From contig DAINBU010000016.1 of assembly GCA_036732755.1 (NCBI GenBank), positions 1 to 53,653 of the forward strand: DNA of 53,653 nucleotides, read 5' to 3'. Source of the stretch: DASRRB01 sp036732755. Lineage in GTDB: Bacteria > Planctomycetota > B15-G4 > SIAN01. Below, piece after piece: positions 44,138 to 51,323 of the stretch; position 1 is the first letter of the stretch, and the number at the start of each line of letters is the position of its first letter. The translations under genes were made by a program, and so were the position numbers. The notes beneath the pieces are model-generated. The model saw nothing but the letters and a program-made list of their open reading frames with translations. It was not told the DNA's origin and did no database searches.

Positions 44138-45540
44138 GCGAGCAGCTCCTTCACGAGCTTTCCGCCCTTCACGATCGCGACCGGCCGGTCGCCCGGCGCG
44201 AGCAGCTTCTTTTCGGGGTCGATGCCGAGCAGGGTGAAGAGCGTGAAGGCGAAGTCCTCGACGCCGAGCGCCACGTCGTCGGGCTCGGTGCAGGTGGCGT
44301 TGCTCGTGCCGTAGAAGGCGCCGCGCTTGATGCCGCCGCCCGCGAGCACGATCGAGAAGACGCGCGGCCAGTGGTCGCGCCCCTCGGTGCGGTTGATCTT
44401 GGGCGTGCGCCCGAACTCCGTGGTGAGCAGCACCAGCGTCGAGTCGAGCAGCCCGCGCTTCTCGAGGTCCGTGAGCAGGGCGGCGAATGCTTGATCGAGC
44501 GGCCGCGCCTGCGGAGCGAACGCCCCCGCGAGGTTGTCGTGGTGGTCCCACCCGCCGAACGTGAGCGAGACGAAGCGCACGCCCGCCTCGACGAGGCGGC
44601 GCGCGAGCAGCATGCGCTGGCCGGCGGCGTTGCGGCCGTACTCGTCGCGCAGCGGGTCGGGCTCGGCGGCGAGGTCGAACGCCGCCTTCGCGGCGGGCGA
44701 CGCGAGGAGCGCGAAGGCGGCCTCGTAGAAGCTGTCGGAGGCGTCGATCGCGTCGGCCTTCTCGAGCTGCTCGAAGTGCTCGTCGACCGCCTGCAGCATC
44801 GAGCGGCGCCGTTCGTAACGGGCGTCGTCGACGCCCGCCGGCGCATTCAGGTCGCGCACCTTGAAACCCTTGTTCGCCGGATCGCTGCCGAGGCAGAACG
44901 GGCCGTAGGCCGAGCTCAGGTAGCCGCTGTTCGCGTAGAGGTTCGGGAGCGTCGGCACGCAGACGTAGGGCGGCAGCGCCGTCTTCGGGCCGAGCTCGTG
45001 CGCGACGACGCTGCCGACGCTCGGGTACTGCAGCGCGGGGCTCGGCCGGTAGCCGGTGAAGAGGTTGTGGGTGCCGCGCTCGTGCGCCGCCTCGCCGTGC
45101 GACATCGTGCGCACGACGGTCATGCGGTCGGCGACGGAGGCCATGCGCGGGAAATGTTGACTGAAGCGCAGCCCGGTCACCTTCGTGTCGATCGAGGAGT
45201 AGGGCCCGCGGTACTCGCTCGGCGCGTACGGCTTCGGATCGAAGCACTCCTGCTGCGCGATGCCGCCCGGCAGGAAGATCTGGATCACGGCCTGCGCCTT
45301 CGCCGGTGCCGGCGCGGGCGCACGCGCTGGCGCGCTGGCGAGCGCGTTCGCCGCTGCTTGCTGCGCACGGATCTGCAGGAAGCTCGGCAGCGTGAGGCCG
45401 AGCCCGCTCACGACGCCGACGCGGAGGAAGTCGCGGCGGGTCGGCGGGTGCGAGGCGAGGTGCGCGAGCGACGGATGCGCGGACGCGGACGGCTTCGGGT
45501 CGATCAAGGAGCGTCTCCCGAGGCAGGCAGACGCGGCCAA
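44134..45540 (-). CDS. DUF1501 protein with Tat signal
   Basis: A sulfatase-like DUF1501 protein, 468 residues from the TTG at 45540 or 457 from the TTG at 45507. The twin-arginine motif TRRDFLRVGVVSGLGLTLPS directs Tat export. Family landmarks are IQIFLPGGIAQQECFDPKP, TMSHGEAAHERGTHNLFTGY, VSLTFGGWDHHDN, LLTTEFGRTPKINRTEGRDHWP and FYGTSNA. These resemble the alkaline phosphatase/sulfatase metal-site layout, though the activity is not established. It is the first gene of the four-gene operon that runs to 36847; its stop overlaps the next start. Confidence 0.92.
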   Translation of the reverse strand: MAASACLGRRSLIDPKPSASAHPSLAHLASHPPTRRDFLRVGVVSGLGLTLPSFLQIRAQQAAANALASAPARAPAPAPAKAQAVIQIFLPGGIAQQECFDPKPYAPSEYRGPYSSIDTKVTGLRFSQHFPRMASVADRMTVVRTMSHGEAAHERGTHNLFTGYRPSPALQYPSVGSVVAHELGPKTALPPYVCVPTLPNLYANSGYLSSAYGPFCLGSDPANKGFKVRDLNAPAGVDDARYERRRSMLQAVDEHFEQLEKADAIDASDSFYEAAFALLASPAAKAAFDLAAEPDPLRDEYGRNAAGQRMLLARRLVEAGVRFVSLTFGGWDHHDNLAGAFAPQARPLDQAFAALLTDLEKRGLLDSTLVLLTTEFGRTPKINRTEGRDHWPRVFSIVLAGGGIKRGAFYGTSNATCTEPDDVALGVEDFAFTLFTLLGIDPEKKLLAPGDRPVAIVKGGKLVKELLA

Positions 45541-45565
45541 GCTACCTCGGATCGGCCCCAGCCGC

Positions 45566-45907
45566 TCAGCGGAGCATCGTGAGCACCATCTTGAAGGCGG
45601 TGATGGCCTGCAGCGCGTGCGGCCGGTGCGCGAGCATCACGATCGCGTCGCCCGCCCCGAGCCGGAAGGGCTTCCCGTCGATCCGGACCGTCACCTCGCC
45701 CTGGAGCACCTGGACCATCGCGTCGAACGGCGCGGTGTGCTCCGAGAGTCCCTGGTCGGCGGCGAACGCGAAGAGCGTGACGCTGCCGGTGTCGCGCTTG
45801 AGGAGCGTCCGGCTGACGACCGCCGTCTCCTGGCACGCGACGAGTTCGGTGAGCCGCACGACGTGCGGTGCGACGTTGCTTCCGTTGACGAACGTCTTCG
45901 AATCCAT
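45566..45907 (-). CDS. Cupin-domain protein
   Basis: A 113-residue single-domain cupin. The start at 45907 (MDSKTF) is preferred because AGGAG lies six bases upstream; an in-frame ATG at 45931 has no such site. The two cupin motifs are SEHTAPFDAMVQVLQGEVTV and GDAIVMLAHRPHAL; metal-binding His residues are H in SEHTAP and in AHRPH, with the usual second His of motif 1 replaced by Asp. Family members of this size bind metal and often sense or bind small molecules. It sits 29 bases after the tetraheme cytochrome gene at the end of the nos operon, a position suggesting a role in nitrogen-oxide handling; this is inference. Confidence 0.82.
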   Translation of the reverse strand: MDSKTFVNGSNVAPHVVRLTELVACQETAVVSRTLLKRDTGSVTLFAFAADQGLSEHTAPFDAMVQVLQGEVTVRIDGKPFRLGAGDAIVMLAHRPHALQAITAFKMVLTMLR

Positions 45908-45936
45908 GGCGTGCTCCTGTTCGTCACTCATCGGGG

Positions 45937-47343
45937 TCACTGCTTCGGCGTCGCGCCGCCGCTCGTCTTCCAGAGGAACGCGCGCACCGCCTCGATGTCG
46001 TCGTCGCCGAGGTTGGTGTCGACCATCGCGGCGCCCGGATAGACCGCCACCGGATTCTTCACCCAGCTCGGGATCCAGTCGTAGCGCAGCCGCTGCGTGA
46101 CATGGATCAGGTCGGGACCCTGCCGCTTCGCTTCCGGCGTCGGGACGACGCTGCCGAGGTTGTGGCACTCGGTGCACTTGAGGAAGTAGAGGAGCTGGCC
46201 TTTCGCGACGAGCTCGGGAGAGAAGCTCGCCGGCGCGGGCGCCTCGGTCTTGGCGACGACCTCCGGTCCCGCGAGCGAGTCGAACAGCGCGACGACCGCG
46301 TCGATCTCCGCCGGCGTGAGCTTCAAGTCGGGCATCCGGTAGGGCGTGAACGGATAGAGCTTGCCCTGCGCGCGCGGGTCCTTCAGGAACTCGCGGATCC
46401 ACGGCCGGCGCAGCTTCTGGATCGAGACGTCGAGGCTCGGCCCGACGCGGCCGCCGCGGCCCTCGATCACGTGGCAGGCGAAGCACATGCGCTGCTCGAC
46501 CACTTGGCGCCCGTGGGCGACCGGGTCGGCGGGCGGCGGCGATGGCGCGGTCTTCAGCGAGAGGACGAAGCGCGCGAGGTCCCACGCCTGCTCGCCGGTC
46601 AGCACCTCGGCGAAGCTCGGCATCGGCGTTCCGTCGATGCCGGCGAATTCGGTGCGGACGATCTCCGCCGCGTCCTTGCCGCGGCGCAGGAGGCCGGACG
46701 TGAGGTCGCGCGCCGAGATCTTGCGTCCCGCGGAATCGACGAGCGTCGCGGCGGAGGACCCGTCCCCCTTTCCGCCGCTGCCGTGGCACTTGTCGCACTG
46801 CATGGACGCCCACGCCTCGCGGCCGCGCGCGAGGGAGGCGGGGCCGTCCGCCGGCGGCGGCGGGAGCTCGACGCGCGCGGCGACGGGCATCGAGTCGATG
46901 CGCGCCACGTGCATGACGTAGTCGGCGAGGAGGCCGCGCTCCTCGTCGCTCAGGAACGCGTACGACGGCATCGCGCTGCCCGGCATCCCGCGCGCGATCG
47001 TCTCCATCACGTCCTCGCGCAGCGGCGGCTTGCGCGACGGCGTGCTGCGGAACTTGAACTTCTCGTCGACGAAGTTGCGCGGCTTCGCTTCGAGCGCGGC
47101 GGCGGCCGGGCCGTCGCCCCGTCCGTGCTCGCCGTGGCACCCGGAGCACTCGGCCATGTAGAGCTTGCGCCCGCGATCGCGCCGATCGAGCCTGGCCGCG
47201 TACGAGGGCGCCGCGGCCGTCGTCTCCGCGGCAGGCGTCGACGAGGCGCCCGCTCCCGCCCGCTTCGGCGTCGGACCGCATCCGCCGCCCGCGGCCAGGA
47301 CCAGGAGCACGAGCGACGAAGAGAAGAGCAGTCGCGAGGTCAT
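45937..47343 (-). CDS. Tetraheme c-type cytochrome lipoprotein of the nos operon
   Basis: A 468-residue exported protein. Signal LVLLVLAAGGGC marks a lipoprotein (about C22). Four heme c motifs are present: CSGCH (residues 66-70), CDKCH (183-187), CFACH (287-291) and CTECH (390-394), in four cytochrome c domains. Possible axial Met residues lie in MPGSAMPSYAFL and GTPMPSFAEVL. It follows nosL with a four-base overlap (ATGA). Clade II nos clusters usually carry cytochromes c as electron donors to NosZ, and no NosR is seen, so this anchored tetraheme protein is a good candidate to bring electrons to NosZ. That is inferred from position. Confidence 0.88.
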   Translation of the reverse strand: MTSRLLFSSSLVLLVLAAGGGCGPTPKRAGAGASSTPAAETTAAAPSYAARLDRRDRGRKLYMAECSGCHGEHGRGDGPAAAALEAKPRNFVDEKFKFRSTPSRKPPLREDVMETIARGMPGSAMPSYAFLSDEERGLLADYVMHVARIDSMPVAARVELPPPPADGPASLARGREAWASMQCDKCHGSGGKGDGSSAATLVDSAGRKISARDLTSGLLRRGKDAAEIVRTEFAGIDGTPMPSFAEVLTGEQAWDLARFVLSLKTAPSPPPADPVAHGRQVVEQRMCFACHVIEGRGGRVGPSLDVSIQKLRRPWIREFLKDPRAQGKLYPFTPYRMPDLKLTPAEIDAVVALFDSLAGPEVVAKTEAPAPASFSPELVAKGQLLYFLKCTECHNLGSVVPTPEAKRQGPDLIHVTQRLRYDWIPSWVKNPVAVYPGAAMVDTNLGDDDIEAVRAFLWKTSGGATPKQ

Positions 47344-47789
47344 GGACGGACTCCTTGCCGGAGGAGCAGAGGAAGCTCGAGGAGGCGCGCGTCGGCGTGC
47401 GCGCGCGCCTCGGCCTCCGCGGCGGGCCGCGTCGCGAAGGCCGCGGCGCCAAATCCCATCGGGGAGGCGAACGCCGCGGACCGCACGACGAACCCCTCGT
47501 CGCCGCGGATCCAGCGCGAATCGTCGAACGAGCGCACGAAGATCGCCTGCGGGTCGCACGTCGCGCCGCCGCAGGTCGAAAGCAGGCAGCCGAGGTCGTC
47601 GAAGAACTCGACGGTGCCGTCGCGAGCGACGCGCTCCGCCGCGAAGCGCGAGTCGCTGACGAGCATGCGGCAGTCGGCACAGGCGTCGTGGCCAAGGTCG
47701 GGCGCGACCGCCGTTGGCGGCCACTCCGTCCCGCGACCGCATGCGACGAGGCCCGCGACCAGCAGCGTGGCGAAGCGCAGCGCGTTCAT
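47340..47789 (-). CDS. nosL: Nitrous oxide reductase accessory protein NosL
   Basis: A 149-residue copper-chaperone lipoprotein. Signal LRFATLLVAGLVAC. The NosL motif is HDACADCRMLVSDSRFAAE, with Cys-x-x-Cys and Met, followed by VEFFDDLGCLL. NosL binds Cu(I) and serves maturation of the CuZ centre of NosZ. The later cysteines (STCGGATC) are additional to the usual set. Start ATG at 47789 overlaps the nosY stop (ATGA) and its stop overlaps the cytochrome start. Length is normal for the family (about 150-200). Confidence 0.86.
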   Translation of the reverse strand: MNALRFATLLVAGLVACGRGTEWPPTAVAPDLGHDACADCRMLVSDSRFAAERVARDGTVEFFDDLGCLLSTCGGATCDPQAIFVRSFDDSRWIRGDEGFVVRSAAFASPMGFGAAAFATRPAAEAEARAHADARLLELPLLLRQGVRP

Positions 47790-48616
47790 GCGAGGTGCCT
47801 CCGCTTGAAGACGAGCCAGGCCGCCGCGCCGCCGCCGGCCGCCCAGAGCGCGAGCCCGCCGGCGAGCAGCGCCGCGAGCAGCGGGCGCCCGAACGTGCGG
47901 ACCGCCTCGATGCCCGCCGGACCGAGGATCTCGAGCCGCTCGCTGATGGCGAGCGCGCAGAGCGTCTTCGCCGACTGCAGCGGATTGGCGAGCGCGATCG
48001 TGAAGAGGGCGTTCGGCCCGAACGCCTGCGCGGCCGCGAGCGCCAGCACGCCGAAGTCGCAGAGGAAGACGAGCGCGAGCCAGGCGCCGATCGCCGCGGC
48101 GAGGCTGCGCGCCCGCGTGCGCGCCGCGACCGAGAGCAGGACGCCGAGCGTCGTCGTGACGACGCCGAGCGCCGCCGCGCCGCCGACCAGCGCGAGGAAC
48201 GCGCGGCTCTCCACCGCGCCGTGCGCACCGATCCAGATCGCCGCCGCGCCGAAGCCGAGGAGGAGCGAGAGCGTCGTCGCGGCCTGCAGCCCGAAGAGCT
48301 TTCCGCAGAAGAGCTCGGCGCGCGTCACCGGCTGCGCCGCGAGGTAGGGCAGCGTCCCCTCCTCCAACTCCCCGGCGAAGCTGCCCGCGCCGAGCGGCAG
48401 CGTCAGCAGCGGGACGAAGAGCAGCACGAGGTTCAGCATCGCGGCGGAGGTGCGGTCGAGCGCCGAGATTCCCCATGCGCGCGTCCCGGCCACGCCGAGT
48501 CCGGCGACCGCGAGCGCGAGCAGCGTGAAGGCGACCGCTCCGACCAGGAACCAGCGCGTGCGGACCGCGGCGCGCAGCTCGCGGCCGGCGAGCAAGAGGA
48601 CGATGCGCGGCCTCAC
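47786..48616 (-). CDS. nosY: Nos ABC transporter permease NosY
   Basis: A 276-residue ABC-2-type permease with about six transmembrane segments (for example FLVGAVAFTLLALAVAGLG, LNLVLLFVPLLTLPLGAGS, ALLAGGLALWAAGGGAAAWL). The loop FAGELEEGTLPYLAAQPVTR is the typical signature of NosY and related export permeases. With NosF and NosD it forms the transporter that supports assembly of CuZ, perhaps by supplying sulfide. GTG start at 48616 overlaps the nosF stop (GTGA). Confidence 0.9.
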   Translation of the reverse strand: MRPRIVLLLAGRELRAAVRTRWFLVGAVAFTLLALAVAGLGVAGTRAWGISALDRTSAAMLNLVLLFVPLLTLPLGAGSFAGELEEGTLPYLAAQPVTRAELFCGKLFGLQAATTLSLLLGFGAAAIWIGAHGAVESRAFLALVGGAAALGVVTTTLGVLLSVAARTRARSLAAAIGAWLALVFLCDFGVLALAAAQAFGPNALFTIALANPLQSAKTLCALAISERLEILGPAGIEAVRTFGRPLLAALLAGGLALWAAGGGAAAWLVFKRRHLA

Positions 48617-49311
48617 GGCAGCGCTCCCACGGCGCGTTCGAGCGGGAGCAATCGCATCGGCGCGGGCGCGTGTTCGACCTCGAGCGGCGCGTCGGCGACC
48701 ACGCGCCCCTGCTCGACCTCGACCACGCGGCGCGCGATCGCGCGAATTTCTTCGGAGCGGTGCGAGCAGAGGAGCAGCGTCGTGCCGCCGTCGCGCAGGC
48801 GCCGCAGCAGCGCGACGATCTCCGCCTGCGCCGCGCGATCGAGGCTCGCGGTCGGCTCGTCGAGGACGAGGAGCGGCGGATCGCCGACGAGCGCGGCGGC
48901 GAGCAGCAGGCGCTGGCGCATGCCGGTCGAGAAGTCGCGCACCGGCCGCCGCGCGTCGCCGGCGAGACCGACCAGGTCGAGCAGCGCGTCGATGCGATCG
49001 AGCGGTGCGCCGCGCAGCTTCGCGACGAAGGCGAGCGAGCGTCGAGCGGTCTCCTCGCAGAAGGCGGGCACCTGCGGCATGTAGCCCAGGCGGCGGCGCG
49101 CTCCGACCGGATCGACCGCCGTGTCGATGCCGTCGATCGCGATCCGGCCGCGGCAGCGCACCAGGCCGACGAGGCAGCGCAGCAGCGTCGTCTTGCCGGC
49201 GCCGTTGGGGCCGACCAGCGCGACCGCTTCGCCGCGTGCGATGTCGAGGTCGACGCCGGCGAGCACCGTCCTCCCGCCGAACTCGACGCGGACGTCCTGG
49301 AGCGTGATCAC
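48613..49311 (-). CDS. nosF: Nos ABC transporter ATP-binding protein NosF
   Basis: A 232-residue ABC ATPase. Walker A is GPNGAGKTT (G34-T42), with the ABC signature region DFSTGMRQRLLLAAALVG and Walker B LLVLDEPTASLD. The signature is STGMRQR where many ABC proteins have LSGGQ; this is normal for the NosF/CcmA-type group. Energises the NosDFY assembly machinery for NosZ copper centres. GTG start at 49311 overlaps the nosD stop by four bases (GTGA). Confidence 0.92.
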   Translation of the reverse strand: MITLQDVRVEFGGRTVLAGVDLDIARGEAVALVGPNGAGKTTLLRCLVGLVRCRGRIAIDGIDTAVDPVGARRRLGYMPQVPAFCEETARRSLAFVAKLRGAPLDRIDALLDLVGLAGDARRPVRDFSTGMRQRLLLAAALVGDPPLLVLDEPTASLDRAAQAEIVALLRRLRDGGTTLLLCSHRSEEIRAIARRVVEVEQGRVVADAPLEVEHAPAPMRLLPLERAVGALP

Positions 49312-51323
49312 GCGGGACCTCCCATTCCCTCGCCGCGCACGGCGCGCAGCGCGAGCAGCGCGAGGACGAGCGCGAGCGCGCCGCCGGCGACGAGCGCGCC
49401 GTCCCGCTCGGAGGCGGCGGCAACGGCGACGAGTCCTGCGGGCGACGAAACGAGCGGATGGTCGTCCGTCGCGACCGCGCGCGGCTTCACGACCGGGAAC
49501 GCGCGCGCCGCGGTTTCGAGCGCTTGAGCGGCGGGACCGAGGCGCAGGAGGCCGACCGCGGGATAGCGGCCGGCGAGGTCCTCGAAGAACGCCTCGACCC
49601 GGCAGGGCGTGTCGCCCAAGCCGTCGTGGTCGGCGTCGAAGCCGACGTAGTCGCTCCAGTAGTTGCCGCGCCCGTTTTCGCTCCAGACGTTGTGATCGCC
49701 GCGACCGCGGCCGGCCGTCTCGACCTGCACGCGGTTGGCGACGAAGGCGTTGCCGGCGAAGACGACGCGCTCGACGGACGGCTGTAGCAGCACGCCGACG
49801 TCGTTCTCGCCGACCACGTTGTTGTGGAAGACGCAGGTCGCGCGGCGCGAGCTCGGCGACTCCTCGAAGAAGATCCCGCTCGTGTTGTCGACGAAGCGGT
49901 TGCCCTCGGCGAGGACGTCGTCCGCCGCCTTGAGCAACAGGCCGTGGGCGCTCGGGCCGCGTGAGCCCTCGAAGCGGTTGCGCCGCAGCGTCACGAGGCG
50001 GCTGTACATGATCGCGCCGCCCGTCTCGTTGTCCTCGAAGACGTTGTCCTCGAAGACGTTGTCGTCGCAGTACATGTAATGGAGGCCGTAGCGGCAGCGG
50101 CGGACGACGTTGCGGCGCACGACGCAGTCGTGCGACTGCCAGATCGCGAGGTCGCGCGACGCCTCGACCGTGTTGTCCTCGATGGTCGCGCCGGCGCCGT
50201 CCTGGACGCGGATGCCGTCACCCTGGCGCGGCAGCGGCAGCGCCTTGCCGACCACGTGGTTCGCGCGCAGCGTCGCCGCGCGGCCGCTGCGCACCAGGAT
50301 CCCGAAGAGGCTGTCCTCGATCCGGTTCCCGGCGACGGTGGCGCGGTCGGCCTCGAGCACCTTCACCGCGGCGTCCTCCTCGGTGAGGCTGTCGCCGCTG
50401 GCGCGGATCAGGAAGCCGCGGACCTCGCAGTCGGGCGCCGCGACCTGGACGACCGTCCCGTGCCCGCCGCCGTCGAGGATCGCGCCGTCCTCGCCGATCA
50501 GCTGGACCGGACGGCGGAGCACGAGCGACTCGCGGTAGAGGCCGGGGTGCACGACGATCGTGTCGCCGTTCGCGCTCGCTTCGAGCGCCGCGGCGACGGT
50601 CTTGTGCGCGCTCGCGGGACCGACTTCGAGCTGCGCGCCGGTCGAGAGCGGCATCAACAGCAGCAGCGACGCGAACGAGGAGACCGGCGCTGCGACGGGC
50701 CGCGGCTTCTGGACCGGGGCGGCCGTGCGCGGCGCGCGGCGGCGCTCGGCCACGAGGAAGCCGAGTGCGTCGACGCCGGCGACCAGCGCCAGCCAGAAGC
50801 CCGCCGCGAACTCGGCGTGCACCTTGAACTGCGCGACCGAGTAGTCGCCGATCAGGCGCGCCTGGATGCGATCGGCGATCAGGTGGAGCGCGGCGGTCGG
50901 TTCGAGGTGGTTCACCGCGTACCACTGCCAGAACCAGAGGTCGGCGACGAAGCCGAGCGGGACCGACGCGACGACGAGCGCCGCGATCGTCCGCGCCCGC
51001 CCCGGCCGCAGGAGCGCCAGCGCCAGCGCGCAGGCGACCGCGAGCGCGATCCCGTACGGCGCGAGCGCGCGCTCGACCTGCGCCAGCGACTCGATCGAAC
51101 GCATCCCGACGTAGTGGCCGAGACCGTCGATCTCCTTCACGTCGCCCGTCACGGCGAGCGGCGAGACCTCGACCCAAAGGACGCGCAGCCCGTACTGCGG
51201 CGCGCGGTTCTCCATGCGCCACCACGGCAGCAGGCAGGCGCACGCGAGCAGCGCCGCGGCCTGGAGCGCGAGGAGGCGCCCGCCCGTCGTCGCGCGCGGC
51301 ACCGGGGTGCCCGCCGCCGTCAC
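49308..51323 (-). CDS. nosD: NosD with N-terminal NosB-like membrane domain (fusion)
   Basis: A 671-residue protein. Residues 1-215 hold about four transmembrane segments (LLALQAAALLACACLLPWW, then ALAVACALALALL, VPLGFVADLWFWQWYAV and LALVAGVDALGFLVAE), resembling NosB, the membrane protein found with clade II nosZ. A Pro/Arg linker and a hydrophobic segment like a NosD signal peptide (SFASLLLLMPLSTGAQ, about 235-250) follow. Then comes the right-handed beta-helix of NosD with repeats such as DGIRVQDGAGATIEDNTVE, HYMYCDDNVFEDNVFEDN and NYWSDYVGFDADHDGLGD. A C-terminal hydrophobic segment is present. NosD works in the periplasm with NosF and NosY. The GTG at 51323 overlaps the nosZ stop. Usually nosB and nosD are separate genes. 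Confidence 0.85.
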   Translation of the reverse strand: MTAAGTPVPRATTGGRLLALQAAALLACACLLPWWRMENRAPQYGLRVLWVEVSPLAVTGDVKEIDGLGHYVGMRSIESLAQVERALAPYGIALAVACALALALLRPGRARTIAALVVASVPLGFVADLWFWQWYAVNHLEPTAALHLIADRIQARLIGDYSVAQFKVHAEFAAGFWLALVAGVDALGFLVAERRRAPRTAAPVQKPRPVAAPVSSFASLLLLMPLSTGAQLEVGPASAHKTVAAALEASANGDTIVVHPGLYRESLVLRRPVQLIGEDGAILDGGGHGTVVQVAAPDCEVRGFLIRASGDSLTEEDAAVKVLEADRATVAGNRIEDSLFGILVRSGRAATLRANHVVGKALPLPRQGDGIRVQDGAGATIEDNTVEASRDLAIWQSHDCVVRRNVVRRCRYGLHYMYCDDNVFEDNVFEDNETGGAIMYSRLVTLRRNRFEGSRGPSAHGLLLKAADDVLAEGNRFVDNTSGIFFEESPSSRRATCVFHNNVVGENDVGVLLQPSVERVVFAGNAFVANRVQVETAGRGRGDHNVWSENGRGNYWSDYVGFDADHDGLGDTPCRVEAFFEDLAGRYPAVGLLRLGPAAQALETAARAFPVVKPRAVATDDHPLVSSPAGLVAVAAASERDGALVAGGALALVLALLALRAVRGEGMGGPA

